Below are positions 25,929 through 34,365 of a stretch of 64,000 nucleotides of DNA, in pieces. The position numbers and the translations under genes were made by a program. The DNA is from Massilia sp. 9096 (GTDB lineage: Bacteria; Pseudomonadota; Gammaproteobacteria; Burkholderiales; Burkholderiaceae_D). A model generated the notes under the pieces. That model was not told the origin of the DNA. It saw only the letters and a program-made list of their open reading frames with translations, and ran no database searches. Where the stretch lies: the NCBI RefSeq assembly GCF_000745265.1, contig NZ_JQNN01000001.1:1240001-1304000 (forward strand), written 5' to 3'. Numbering within the stretch: position 1 is the first letter of the stretch; every line of letters begins with the position of its first letter.

Positions 25929-26807
25929 ATGCTTCACCCGCAGAACACAATGCGCCGCCGCGCGTTCGCAATCGCCTGCCTGGCCATGGCGCTGGCCCAG
26001 CCTCCCATCCAGCCGGCCGCCGCCGCGCCGGCACAGAATGGCGCGAGCGCCTACCTGGAAGACCTCACTTCGCCGGAGCTGGGCGCGCGCATCGCGGCCG
26101 GCGCGGCGACGGTGCTGGTGCCGATCGGCGGGACCGAGCAAAGCGGGCCGCACATCGCGCTCGGCAAGCACAACGTGCGCGCGCACGTGCTGGCGGGACG
26201 CATCGCCGCGCAGCTGGGCAACGCCGTGGTGGCGCCGACCGTGGCCTACGTGCCGGAAGGATCGATCACCCCGCCGGTCGGCCACATGCGTTTTCCCGGC
26301 ACGATCTCGATTCCCGACGGGGCTTTCGAGGGCCTGCTGGAAGGCGGCGCGCGCAGCTTTTGCCAGCATGGCCTGCGCGAGATATTCTTTTTGCAAGACC
26401 ACGGCGGCTACCGCAAGAACGTCGACCGCGTCGTCGCGCACCTGAACGGCGATCGCGCCTGGGCGGCGCGCGGCTGCCGCGCCCATGCCTTGCACGACTA
26501 TTACGACGCGACCCAGGCCGGCTACGTGGCCGACCTGCAGCGGCGCGGCTACAAGGATGCCGAGATCGGCCTGCATGCCGGCCTGGCCGACACCTCGCTC
26601 ATGCTGGCGGTCGACCCGGCCCTGGTGCGCGGCAACCAGCTGGCCGCCGGCGCCAAGGCGGGCCCGGGCGGCGGCGTGCGCGGCGATCCGACCCGCGCCT
26701 CCGCCGAACTCGGCCAGATCGGCGTGCAGCGCCAGGTCGACGAATCGGTCAAGGCGATCCGCGCCGCACTCAGCCAACATCCCCAGAATCCAACCCAGCC
26801 AAAGTAG
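25929..26807 (+). CDS. Secreted creatininase-family amidohydrolase
   Basis: A 292-residue protein with a signal peptide (AFAIACLAMALAQPPIQPAAAA). The creatininase-fold block starts with VPIGGTEQSGPHIALGKHN. The family normally has EQHGPHLPLxTD, so the metal-ligand His is Ser and the Asp is replaced, although other polar ligands (Glu, His, Asn) remain. DHGGYRKNV and GLHAGLADTS match later conserved blocks. Family members cleave cyclic or linear amides, including creatinine and cofactor-precursor peptides. It is followed after 10 bases by the beta-propeller gene, so the two are one operon. The substrate is unknown. Confidence 0.82.
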   Translation: MLHPQNTMRRRAFAIACLAMALAQPPIQPAAAAPAQNGASAYLEDLTSPELGARIAAGAATVLVPIGGTEQSGPHIALGKHNVRAHVLAGRIAAQLGNAVVAPTVAYVPEGSITPPVGHMRFPGTISIPDGAFEGLLEGGARSFCQHGLREIFFLQDHGGYRKNVDRVVAHLNGDRAWAARGCRAHALHDYYDATQAGYVADLQRRGYKDAEIGLHAGLADTSLMLAVDPALVRGNQLAAGAKAGPGGGVRGDPTRASAELGQIGVQRQVDESVKAIRAALSQHPQNPTQPK

Positions 26808-26817
26808 AAGGTCCAAC

Positions 26818-28110
26818 GTGTCATTCAAAGCATCCACCGGCATCTGCCTGGCCTTAGGCGCCGCCACCGTCGCCGTCGTCGCCACCCGCGTCGTCGACGC
26901 CCAGAATTCGCAAGGGCCGGCGCATGCGCCCGCCGCAGCCGCGGCAGGCAATGCCGCGCCGGGCGCCATCGTCACCGTGCCCGGCATGCCGCGCGTGGTC
27001 GACGCACGCAACCTGTACAGCGAGATCGGCCCGACCCACATGAGCCCGGCCGTGCACGGCGACCTGGAGCGCATCTACGTGCCCAACCTGCGCACCGACG
27101 ACGTCTACGTGATCGACCCGAATGCGATGAAGGTGGTCGACCGCTTCAAGGTCGGCGAGAGCCCGCAGCACGTGATCCCGTCCTGGGACCTGCGCACGCT
27201 ATGGGTGGCCAACAACGCCGAGCGCCGCAAGACCGGCAGCCTGACGCCGATCGATCCGACCACCGGCAAGCCGGGCCAGAGCGTGCCGGTCGACGACCCC
27301 TACAACATGTACTTCTCGCCGGACGGCAAGTCGGCGATCGTGGTGGCCGAAGCGCGCCACCGCCTCGACTTCCGCGATCCGCACACGATGGCGATGCAGT
27401 ATTCGATCGAGGTGCCGCAGTGCGGCGGCATCAACCACGCCGAATTCTCGATGGACGGCAAGTACGCGCTGTTCACCTGCGAATTCGACGGCGCGATGGC
27501 CAAGATCGACATGGTCGACCACAAGGTGCTGGGCTACCTGAAACTGACCATGCCGTCCACCCGCATCCGCGAAGGGTTCGACCCGAGCGCGCCGGGCGCC
27601 AGCGAGATCTGCTCGAGCAAGAAGGGCATGCCGCAGGACGTGCGCGTCTCGCCGGACGGCAAGCTGTATTACGTGGCCGATATGGAAGCCGACGGCGTGC
27701 ACGTGGTCGACGGCGACAGCTTCAAGCAGGTCGGCTTCATCCCGGTCGGCATCGGCACGCACGGCCTGTACCCGAGCCGCGACGGCAAGTTCCTGTACAT
27801 CGCCAGCCGCGGCACCCACCGCATCCACGGCAAGCGCCACGGCCCGGGCGGCGTCGGCGTGCTCGATTTCGCCACCGGCAAGATCGTCAAGTACTGGAAG
27901 ATCCCGGGCGGCGGCAGCCCCGACATGGGCAACGTCAGCGCCGACGGCAAGTCGCTGTGGCTGTCCGGCCGCTTCGACGACGTGGTCTACCGCATCGACA
28001 CCACGACCGGCGACGTGCGCCAGGTGAAAGTCGGCGGCGAGCCGCACGGCCTGACCGTGTGGCCCCAGCCGGGCCGCTATTCGCTGGGCCACACCGGCAA
28101 CCTGCGCTGA
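26818..28110 (+). CDS. Secreted YVTN-type beta-propeller protein
   Basis: A GTG start at 26818 is chosen because AGAAGG lies 7 bases before it and it directly follows the creatininase-family stop. The 430-residue product has an N-terminal signal or anchor (GICLALGAATVAVVATRVVDA) and then about seven propeller blades. Blade features include YVPNLRTDDVYVIDPNAMKVVDRFKVG, MYFSPDGKSAIV and VRVSPDGKLYYVADMEADGV. This matches YncE and other quinoprotein-like propellers of the periplasm. Such proteins act as binding or scaffold partners or as redox subunits. A terminator follows 42 bases after the stop. Confidence 0.85.
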   Translation: MSFKASTGICLALGAATVAVVATRVVDAQNSQGPAHAPAAAAAGNAAPGAIVTVPGMPRVVDARNLYSEIGPTHMSPAVHGDLERIYVPNLRTDDVYVIDPNAMKVVDRFKVGESPQHVIPSWDLRTLWVANNAERRKTGSLTPIDPTTGKPGQSVPVDDPYNMYFSPDGKSAIVVAEARHRLDFRDPHTMAMQYSIEVPQCGGINHAEFSMDGKYALFTCEFDGAMAKIDMVDHKVLGYLKLTMPSTRIREGFDPSAPGASEICSSKKGMPQDVRVSPDGKLYYVADMEADGVHVVDGDSFKQVGFIPVGIGTHGLYPSRDGKFLYIASRGTHRIHGKRHGPGGVGVLDFATGKIVKYWKIPGGGSPDMGNVSADGKSLWLSGRFDDVVYRIDTTTGDVRQVKVGGEPHGLTVWPQPGRYSLGHTGNLR

Positions 28111-28151
28111 ATGGAAAATGGTCCGCCGGCGCGGACCTCGCCGATGAAAAA

Positions 28152-28176
28152 GGCCAGCATCGCGCTGGCCTTTTTT
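28152..28176. terminator. Rho-independent terminator, bidirectional
   Basis: GGCCAGC at 28152-28158 pairs with GCTGGCC at 28164-28170 around a 5-base loop. A run of A precedes it and six T follow it. It serves the beta-propeller gene on the plus strand and the AI-2E-family gene on the minus strand. Confidence 0.9.
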
Positions 28177-28199
28177 ACGTCACCGATGCGCGGGCCGCT

Positions 28200-30080
28200 T
28201 CAGGCAGCGCCTTCCTTGGCAGGGGTGCGCTCCGGGGCGGCAAAGGCCAGCGCTTCCTCGAACGAGCGCAGCACGATGTCGACATGCTTCTCGACGATCG
28301 ACATCGACACCGTCGAGCGGGCGTCGGTCACGCGCAGCGCCGCCAGCAGCGCGTCCGGCAGGCGCACGTGCAGCTCGTCGACGATGGCCAGCCACAGCTC
28401 GAGCGACTCGTCGACCGGGTAGGGCAGGATCACGCTCGAGATCAGGTCGGCGCGGTCCGGACCCGGGCTGGGGTCGCGCGGGTCGATGGTGGTGCTGCGT
28501 GCGTCGATGTCGGCTTCGCGCAGCGCCCGCACCAGCAGTTCGCTGAGCGCCTCGTCGCGTTCGGCCGGCAGGCCGGCGCACAGCACGATCGAGCGCGACG
28601 GCACGTCCAGCGACCCTTGCCAGCGGCCGTGGCGTTCCTCGCGCATCTGGCGCAGGTGCGCGCCCAGGCTGGTGTCGAGCAGGGCCACGTCGCGGCGCCG
28701 GCGCGCGCGCGTGGGCGCGCCCGACTCCGGCGTCAGCGTGCTGGCCACGGTGGCGATGATGATGCGGATCGCCGACACCTGGGTGCCGTCGATCTTGCCG
28801 GCGCGGTTGTCCGCCACCGCCATCGCCAGGCCCGGCAGCAGCACCTGGTCGCAGTAGCGCGCGAAGCTGGAACGGCGCAGGTAGGCGTAGGCGTCGGACA
28901 GGATGGTATTGGTGTCGCCGGCCAGCATGCGTTGATAGAAGCGCTGGGCCCCGCTGACGCTGGGCGCGTCGCCGAGCAGGATGGTGACCGGCTCCAGCCC
29001 GCGCAGGTGGCGTCCGGCCACCACCAGGCACAGCGTCAGGGGCGTCGACAGCAGCAGCCCGACCGGGCCCCACATCGCGCCCCAGAACACCGCCGAGACG
29101 ATCACCGCCAGCGGCGACAGGCCCGAGCTGTGGCCGTAGATCTTCGGCTCGACCACGTTGGCCACCAGCAGCTCGAGGCCGGCGAACACCAGCATGCACG
29201 ACACCGCCAGCGTCCAGCCCGGGTCGATCGCGGCCACGAACACCGAGATCACCACGCCGGCCGCCATGATGCCCAGGTAGGGCACGAAACGCAGGATGCC
29301 GGACAGCGCGCCCCACAGCGCCGGATGCGGCACCCCGGCCAGCCACAGCAGGAAGGCGACCAGGGTGCCGAAGGTGAGGTTGACCAGCAGCTGCGACAGG
29401 AAGAAGCGCGATACGCCCTGGGCGGCGTCGCCCAGCGTCTTGATGGTGCGGCTGACGTCGTCCTGGCCGGCCAGGCGCACCAGGCGGTCGCGCAGCGATT
29501 CGTGCTCGAGCGAGATGAACACCAGCAGCACCAGCACCAGGCCGGTCTCGCCGAGCGGTCCCCAGGCCATCGAGAAGGTGCGCGCCAGGGCGTCCTGGGT
29601 GGTCAGGCGCGGCGCGCGGATCTCGACCGGCAGCGGCTGGTCGGGGCGGACCACGATGGTGGTCATGTTGCGCCGTCCGCTCAGCGCCGCCGGCGCTTGC
29701 GGCGCCACGGCGTTCATCTCGGCTTCCAGGCGCGCGAACGGCCGCTCGGTCAGCTCGCGCACGGCCGCGACCTTGGTGCGGATCGCGGCCCGGTATTTCG
29801 GCAGGTCCTCGGTCACGCCGCGCAGCTGGAAGAACAGGACGATGCCGATGCCGACCACGCAGGTGCCCAGCGCCAGCACCGACAGCAGCGTGGCCGGGAA
29901 TTGCGGCAGGCCGATGCGGCGCAGCGTACGGATCAGCGGCGCCAGCGCGAGGCTGAGGATGGTGGCCAGGGCCAGCGGTTCGAGGACGTCGCGGCCGACG
30001 TAAATAAGGCCGAGGACGCAGGTCGCCGTGACGATCGAGCCCGAGGTGATGTGCTTGAACAGGGAAGAAGAATCGCGCAT
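28200..30080 (-). CDS. AI-2E family permease with a long C-terminal cytoplasmic extension
   Basis: A 626-residue protein. The N-terminal 380 residues carry the hydrophobic pattern of the PerM/YhhT/TqsA family. The membrane core has VFISLEHESLRDRLVRLAG, GILRFVPYLGIMAAG, VVEPKIYGHSSGLSPLAVIV and GLLLSTPLTLCLVVAG. Residues about 400-626 are hydrophilic, with a Rossmann-like patch (RSIVLCAGLPAERDEALSEL), and are much longer than in E. coli relatives of about 350 residues. The family exports or moves small solutes, and only a few members concern autoinducer-2. It is divergent from the dehydrogenase at 30291. Confidence 0.87.
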   Translation of the reverse strand: MRDSSSLFKHITSGSIVTATCVLGLIYVGRDVLEPLALATILSLALAPLIRTLRRIGLPQFPATLLSVLALGTCVVGIGIVLFFQLRGVTEDLPKYRAAIRTKVAAVRELTERPFARLEAEMNAVAPQAPAALSGRRNMTTIVVRPDQPLPVEIRAPRLTTQDALARTFSMAWGPLGETGLVLVLLVFISLEHESLRDRLVRLAGQDDVSRTIKTLGDAAQGVSRFFLSQLLVNLTFGTLVAFLLWLAGVPHPALWGALSGILRFVPYLGIMAAGVVISVFVAAIDPGWTLAVSCMLVFAGLELLVANVVEPKIYGHSSGLSPLAVIVSAVFWGAMWGPVGLLLSTPLTLCLVVAGRHLRGLEPVTILLGDAPSVSGAQRFYQRMLAGDTNTILSDAYAYLRRSSFARYCDQVLLPGLAMAVADNRAGKIDGTQVSAIRIIIATVASTLTPESGAPTRARRRRDVALLDTSLGAHLRQMREERHGRWQGSLDVPSRSIVLCAGLPAERDEALSELLVRALREADIDARSTTIDPRDPSPGPDRADLISSVILPYPVDESLELWLAIVDELHVRLPDALLAALRVTDARSTVSMSIVEKHVDIVLRSFEEALAFAAPERTPAKEGAA

Positions 30081-30250
30081 TCGCGGGGCGGTGGATGGGC
30101 GGCGGCGCAGCCCGGGGCATCGAAAGCCTCAAATGTAACGAAAAACTGGCTGCGGAGCAAACTGAGTCGGCAGTTTTCCCTCCCGGCGATAGGCTTGCGC
30201 GGCGGTTCCGTAACCGGCGGTAACGTGCGGGGTGTCCAAAATCACGCTGA

Positions 30251-30266
30251 TATGATGATTCTCATT
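30251..30266 (+). promoter_or_regulatory. Fur-box-like site overlapping a candidate -10
   Basis: TATGATGATTCTCATT matches the common Fur operator form GATAATGATTCTCATT at 14 of 16 positions and lies 25 bases before the dehydrogenase ATG. TATGAT within it could be the -10 element, but no good -35 was found. If real, the dehydrogenase would be iron-repressed. Based on motif resemblance only. Confidence 0.35.
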
Positions 30267-30290
30267 CCCTGACACGAGCCCGAGAGGACC

Positions 30291-31541
30291 ATGATGAAAG
30301 CAGTCGTATTCCACGCCATCGGCGACATTCGCCTCGACGACGTCCCCGAACCGCAGATCCGGGATCCGCAGGACGCGATCGTGCGCATCACCACCAGCGC
30401 CATCTGCGGCACCGACCTGCACTTCGTGCGCGGCACCTTCAGCGGCATGAAGCAGGGCACCATCCTCGGCCACGAGGCGGTCGGCGTGGTCGAGAGCATC
30501 GGCCCCAACGTGCGCAACCTGTCGATCGGCGACCGCGTCGTGATCCCCTCGACCATCGCCTGCGGCTACTGTTCGTATTGCCGTTCCGGCTATTACGCCC
30601 AGTGCGACAACGCCAACCCGGGCGGGAAGACGGCCGGCACCGCCTTTTACGGCGGCCCGGAAGCGGCCGGCGGCTTCGACGGTCTGCAAGCCGAAAAGGC
30701 GCGCGTGCCGTTTGCCAACGTCAACCTGGTGCGCCTGCCCGACGAAGTCACCGACGATCAGGCGATCCTGCTGTCCGACATCGTCCCGACCGGCTGGTTC
30801 GGCGCCGACATGGCCAACATCAAGCACGGTCACACGGTCGCGGTGTTCGGCTGCGGCCCGGTCGGCCAGTTCGCGATCGCCTCGGCGATGCTGATGGGCG
30901 CCGGGCGCGTGCTGGCGATCGACCACCTGCACGACCGCCTCGACATGGCGCGCCGCCAGGGCGCCGAGATCATCAACTACGACGAGGAAGATCCAGTCCA
31001 GACCATCCTCGACCTGACCGGCGGCGTCGGCGTCGATTGCGTGATCGATGCGGTCGGCGTGGACGCCGAATGCCCGCACCACGGCCCGGCGGCGAAAAAG
31101 GCCGAGGAAAAGAAAGCCGACTTCCAGGAAGAAGTGCAGAAGATCGCTCCCGAGCAGCACCCCGACGGCAAGAACTGGGTGCCGGGCCAGGCGCCGTCGC
31201 AGGCCCAGGAATGGGCGGTGCAGGCGCTGGCCAAGGCCGGCACGCTGTCGATCATCGGCGTGTACCCGCCGGCCGACAATTTCTTCCCGATCGGCGCGGC
31301 GATGAACAAGAACCTGACGATCCGGATGGGTAATTGCAACCACCGTAAGTACATCCCGGACCTGGTCGAGCTGGTGCGCACCGGCGCGTTCGACCCGACC
31401 GCGATCATCACCCAGCGCCAGGAGATGCATTCGGCCATCGACGCCTACAAGGAATTCGACCTGCGCCAGCCGGGCTGGCTGAAGGTCGAACTGATCCCGT
31501 CGCGCGAAGGGGCGCCGGCGCCCGTCGGCAAGCCGACCTGA
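30291..31541 (+). CDS. Zinc-dependent alcohol dehydrogenase (formaldehyde dehydrogenase-like)
   Basis: A 416-residue medium-chain dehydrogenase. The catalytic zinc ligands are in TSAICGTDLH and GHEAVGVVE. The structural zinc cluster ACGYCSYCRSGYYAQC has four Cys, and the NAD motif GCGPVGQFA follows. A charged insert at about residues 262-300 (AAKKAEEKKADFQEEVQKI) is typical of the subgroup near glutathione-independent formaldehyde dehydrogenase. The ribosome site GAGAGGA precedes a double ATG; 30294 is an equally possible start. It is related to the partial gene at the left window edge. Substrate unproven. Confidence 0.88.
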   Translation: MMKAVVFHAIGDIRLDDVPEPQIRDPQDAIVRITTSAICGTDLHFVRGTFSGMKQGTILGHEAVGVVESIGPNVRNLSIGDRVVIPSTIACGYCSYCRSGYYAQCDNANPGGKTAGTAFYGGPEAAGGFDGLQAEKARVPFANVNLVRLPDEVTDDQAILLSDIVPTGWFGADMANIKHGHTVAVFGCGPVGQFAIASAMLMGAGRVLAIDHLHDRLDMARRQGAEIINYDEEDPVQTILDLTGGVGVDCVIDAVGVDAECPHHGPAAKKAEEKKADFQEEVQKIAPEQHPDGKNWVPGQAPSQAQEWAVQALAKAGTLSIIGVYPPADNFFPIGAAMNKNLTIRMGNCNHRKYIPDLVELVRTGAFDPTAIITQRQEMHSAIDAYKEFDLRQPGWLKVELIPSREGAPAPVGKPT

Positions 31542-31547
31542 TCAAGC

Positions 31548-32194
31548 CTAGCTGATCGTTACGCGGCCAGGCCGAGGTCGAGCGCCGCCAGCATCCGGGA
31601 CGGCACGTCGGCCGATGGCGACCTGCCGTCCCGGATGCTGCGGCGGCAGGCGGTCGCCGCGCCCGCGCGCCTGGTGGCGCAGCGTGGCGCCCTCGTAGTC
31701 CTTGCGGTAGCGTCCGCGCCGCTGCAGCTCCGGCACCACCAGCTCGACCACGTCGCGCATCGATTCGTGGGCCACGGCGAAGGCCAGGTTGAAGCCGTCG
31801 GCGCCGGTGTTGTCCTGCGCTGCGCCAGGCGCGGCGCGTTCAGGCGGCCGTGCAGCCGCAGCGGAAAGGCGACGTTGTCGAACACGCTCAGGTTGCGCAG
31901 CAGGTTGAACTGCTGGAAGATCATGCCGATGTCCTGGCGCGCCGCGCGCAGCGCGGGTTTCGACAGCGCGGTCAACTCGCGCCCGGCCACTTCGGCCCGG
32001 CCGGCGTCGGGGCGCTCGAGCAGGTTGATCATGCGCAGCAGCGTCGACTTGCCGGCGCCGCTGCGCCCGGCGATGCCGAAGATCGCGCCGCGCCGCACGC
32101 TCAGGTCGATGCCGCGCAGCGCGTTCACGGTCCCGCCGGGGAGCGCGAAGGACTTGGCGAGGTTCGACAGGCGGATGATCGGATCGGCGGCCAT
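31548..32194 (-). pseudogene. Chimera of a MetN-type ATPase front half and a flavin monooxygenase tail
   Basis: From ATG 32194 the frame encodes the first 125 or so residues of a methionine/sulfur ABC ATPase. Walker A (GRSGAGKSTLLRMINLLERP) and Q-loop (IFQQFNLLRNLSVFDNVAFP) are present, but the ABC signature and Walker B are missing. Near base 31820 the homology jumps, in another frame, to the C-terminal end of an NtaA/DmoA-type LLM monooxygenase (QDNTGADGFNLAFAVAHESM, then VPELQRRGRYRKDYEGATLRHQ). The sequence between, including the rest of metN, any permease and binding protein, and most of the monooxygenase, has been deleted. It lies downstream of the SfnB-like gene in what was probably a sulfur-acquisition operon. 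Confidence 0.82.
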
Positions 32195-32219
32195 GGTTGC
32201 TCGGTGGTTCACGGGTGGC

Positions 32220-33437
32220 TCACGAATACGGCGTCGGTTCGGGCAGGCTGCCGTCCAGCGCATAGCGGCCCAGGTCGCGCAGCTTGTAGTCGACCGGGTC
32301 ATGCAGCGTGTGCACGCGGGCATTGCGCCAGAAGCGGTCGAAGCCGTACTGCGCCCCGGTCGAGCGCGCCCCGGTCAATTCGAACAATTGGCTGCCGATG
32401 TCGAGCGCGGCGCGGTGCGCCAGCACCTTGGCTTCGGCCACCGCCACCGCGACTTCGCCGCGTCCGGCCGCATCCAGGCCGGCGCCGCGGCGCCAGGCGG
32501 CGTCCAGCTTGCGCCCGGCCTCGTCGGCCAGTACCTGGGCCGGGCGCACTAGCAAGTGGAACTGGCCGAAGCGGTGCTGGATGAAGGGGGCGTCGACCGC
32601 CGCCGCGACGCCGGAGGCGATCCAGGGCCGCGCCCCCTCGCGCAGGTAGCCGCGCGCGGCGTTCAAGGCGCCTTCGGCCAGGCCGAGATACAGGTTGACC
32701 AGCACCAGCTGCGCCACCTGCGAGCGCAGCGTTGCCTGCGCGCTGGCCGGCTTGCCCGGCGCCCGCAGCACGTCTTCCTCGGGCAGCAGCACGTCCTTGA
32801 AGTGGACGTTGCCGCTGTCGGTCTGGCGCTGGCCGAACGCGTCCCAGTCGGCCTGTACCTCGATGCCGGCCTGGCGCGCCGGCAGCACGCCGATCAGCGG
32901 CGCGCCAGCCAGCGGGTCCCAGGCCGAGACGGTCAGCCGGTCCGCGCCGACCGAACCCGAGGCGAAGCTTTTCACGCCGTTCAGTACCCAGCCGCCGGCG
33001 CTGGGCGTGGCGATCAGGCGCTTGTCGAGCGGGTTGAGCGCATTGCCCCAGAAGTGGCGTGCGGCGATGGTCTCGGCGTACAGGCGGCGCTGCTGGCGCG
33101 CGTTGCCGTACAGCGTCAGGCCGGCCAGCTGCAGGTGGTGAAAGCCGAGCAGGTGGGCCAGCGCGCTGTCCGCGCGGGCGACGATGCGCACCGCCTGGTA
33201 GACCGTGCTCCAGTCGGCGCCGATGCCGCCGTACTCGCGCGGCACCGACAGCGCCAGCAGGCCGGAGTCGCGGATCCACTCGCGCTCGTGCGCCGCGTGG
33301 CCTCCCGCGCGGTCGCGCTCGACGGCGCTGGCGGCGAGACGCCCGGCCAGCGCCTCGGCGGCGGCGGGGGCATCGAAATCTTCAATCGGTTCCTCGAACG
33401 GAGCCGGTGGCGAAACCTTGGAAATGGCCAGGGGCAT
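32220..33437 (-). CDS. Acyl-CoA dehydrogenase-fold flavin monooxygenase, SfnB/DszC-like
   Basis: A 405-residue protein of the acyl-CoA dehydrogenase superfamily. It resembles SfnB and DszC, which take part in organosulfur acquisition with reduced flavin. Blocks seen are LSVPREYGGIGADWSTVYQ, LLGFHHLQLAGL, HFWGNALNPLDKRL and GWVLNGVKSFASGSVGADRL. The catalytic-base Glu of true acyl-CoA dehydrogenases is not evident. It heads a leftward set whose next member is the broken metN/monooxygenase chimera. It may be an orphan survivor of that operon or still act with a partner elsewhere. Confidence 0.82.
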   Translation of the reverse strand: MPLAISKVSPPAPFEEPIEDFDAPAAAEALAGRLAASAVERDRAGGHAAHEREWIRDSGLLALSVPREYGGIGADWSTVYQAVRIVARADSALAHLLGFHHLQLAGLTLYGNARQQRRLYAETIAARHFWGNALNPLDKRLIATPSAGGWVLNGVKSFASGSVGADRLTVSAWDPLAGAPLIGVLPARQAGIEVQADWDAFGQRQTDSGNVHFKDVLLPEEDVLRAPGKPASAQATLRSQVAQLVLVNLYLGLAEGALNAARGYLREGARPWIASGVAAAVDAPFIQHRFGQFHLLVRPAQVLADEAGRKLDAAWRRGAGLDAAGRGEVAVAVAEAKVLAHRAALDIGSQLFELTGARSTGAQYGFDRFWRNARVHTLHDPVDYKLRDLGRYALDGSLPEPTPYS

Positions 33438-33612
33438 GGTGAATATCCTGTTCAGTGACCGCGCCAGTATTGCAAACGACGATGGCTGCGTGAACGAAGA
33501 TATTCAGGATTGCATATTTGCTAAACGCTAAAACGAAAAGCGGATAGGCAAGCGCGCCGGTGCCGGTGCCGGTGCGGGCGCACTGCGGGCCGGCCGCGGC
33601 GGCGTCCCGGCG

Positions 33613-34299
33613 TCAGGCGCCGAGGCGGTCGGCCAGCTCGCCCAGGTCGGCCACGTCCAGGGTCGGACGGTCGGCCAGCGGGAACGGGCGTTCGCCGTCG
33701 CGCGCGACGAAAGCGGTCTGCAGGCCGGCCCAGCCGGCGCCGGCCGTGTCCCAGCCGTGCGCGGCGACCAGCATGGCCTGGCCAGGCGTCACGCGCATGC
33801 GCCGCACCGCCTCCAGGTAGACGCGCGCATGCGGCTTGTAGACGCCCACTTCGTCGACGCTGAAGGCGGCGTCGAAGTAGCGGGCGATGCCGGCATAATC
33901 GAGCTGGGCGCGCAGGCCGGCCGTGGTCGAATTGGACAGCGCCGCCATGCGCACGCCCGCTGCGCGCAGGCGCGCGAGCGCGGGCGCCACGTCCGGGTGC
34001 GCGGGCAGGCGCGTGATCGGGCGGAGCGCGGCCGCGGCCTGCGCGGGGGCCAGCTCGATGCCCTTGCCGGCGGCCAGCATGCACAGCACGGCGGTGCCGA
34101 TCTCGGGCAGCGGCGCGTGGCGCCCGGCCAGGCTCATCGCCATCGCGTGCTGCAGCATCGTGGTGAACCACAGCTTGGGACTGTCGGCGCCGGGCAGGAT
34201 GGCGCGGATGCTGGCTTGCAGCGGCGCCAGGTCGAGCAAGGTCTGGTTGATGTCGAACAGCAGCAGGGCGGGGCGGTTCGGATTGGCGGCATCACGCAT
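33613..34299 (-). CDS. Haloacid dehalogenase type II
   Basis: A 228-residue HAD hydrolase. Motif I is LLFDINQTLLD (nucleophile Asp), motif II is ALSNST, motif III Lys is in VGVYKPHARVY and motif IV is AAHGWDTAGA. The helical cap lies between motifs I and II. The subfamily includes (S)-2-haloacid dehalogenases; many members act on other small substrates. It is a single gene between the SfnB-like gene and the glycosyltransferase, on the same strand. Confidence 0.87.
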   Translation of the reverse strand: MRDAANPNRPALLLFDINQTLLDLAPLQASIRAILPGADSPKLWFTTMLQHAMAMSLAGRHAPLPEIGTAVLCMLAAGKGIELAPAQAAAALRPITRLPAHPDVAPALARLRAAGVRMAALSNSTTAGLRAQLDYAGIARYFDAAFSVDEVGVYKPHARVYLEAVRRMRVTPGQAMLVAAHGWDTAGAGWAGLQTAFVARDGERPFPLADRPTLDVADLGELADRLGA

Positions 34300-34365
34300 A
34301 CGTTAGCGGCTGGGAAGTGGCGATGGCCTATTGTGGCCCCCGGCCGGCCCAACCGGGCGCACGCT

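Noticed and set aside
28111..28422. A 103-residue plus-strand open frame after the propeller gene
   Set aside because: It contains the terminator hairpin and then runs antisense to the AI-2E-family gene, with no coding features.
27201..30272. A 1023-residue plus-strand open frame
   Set aside because: It overlaps the propeller gene in another frame and the AI-2E-family gene antisense. Its composition is biased, it has no domain and it reads through a strong terminator.
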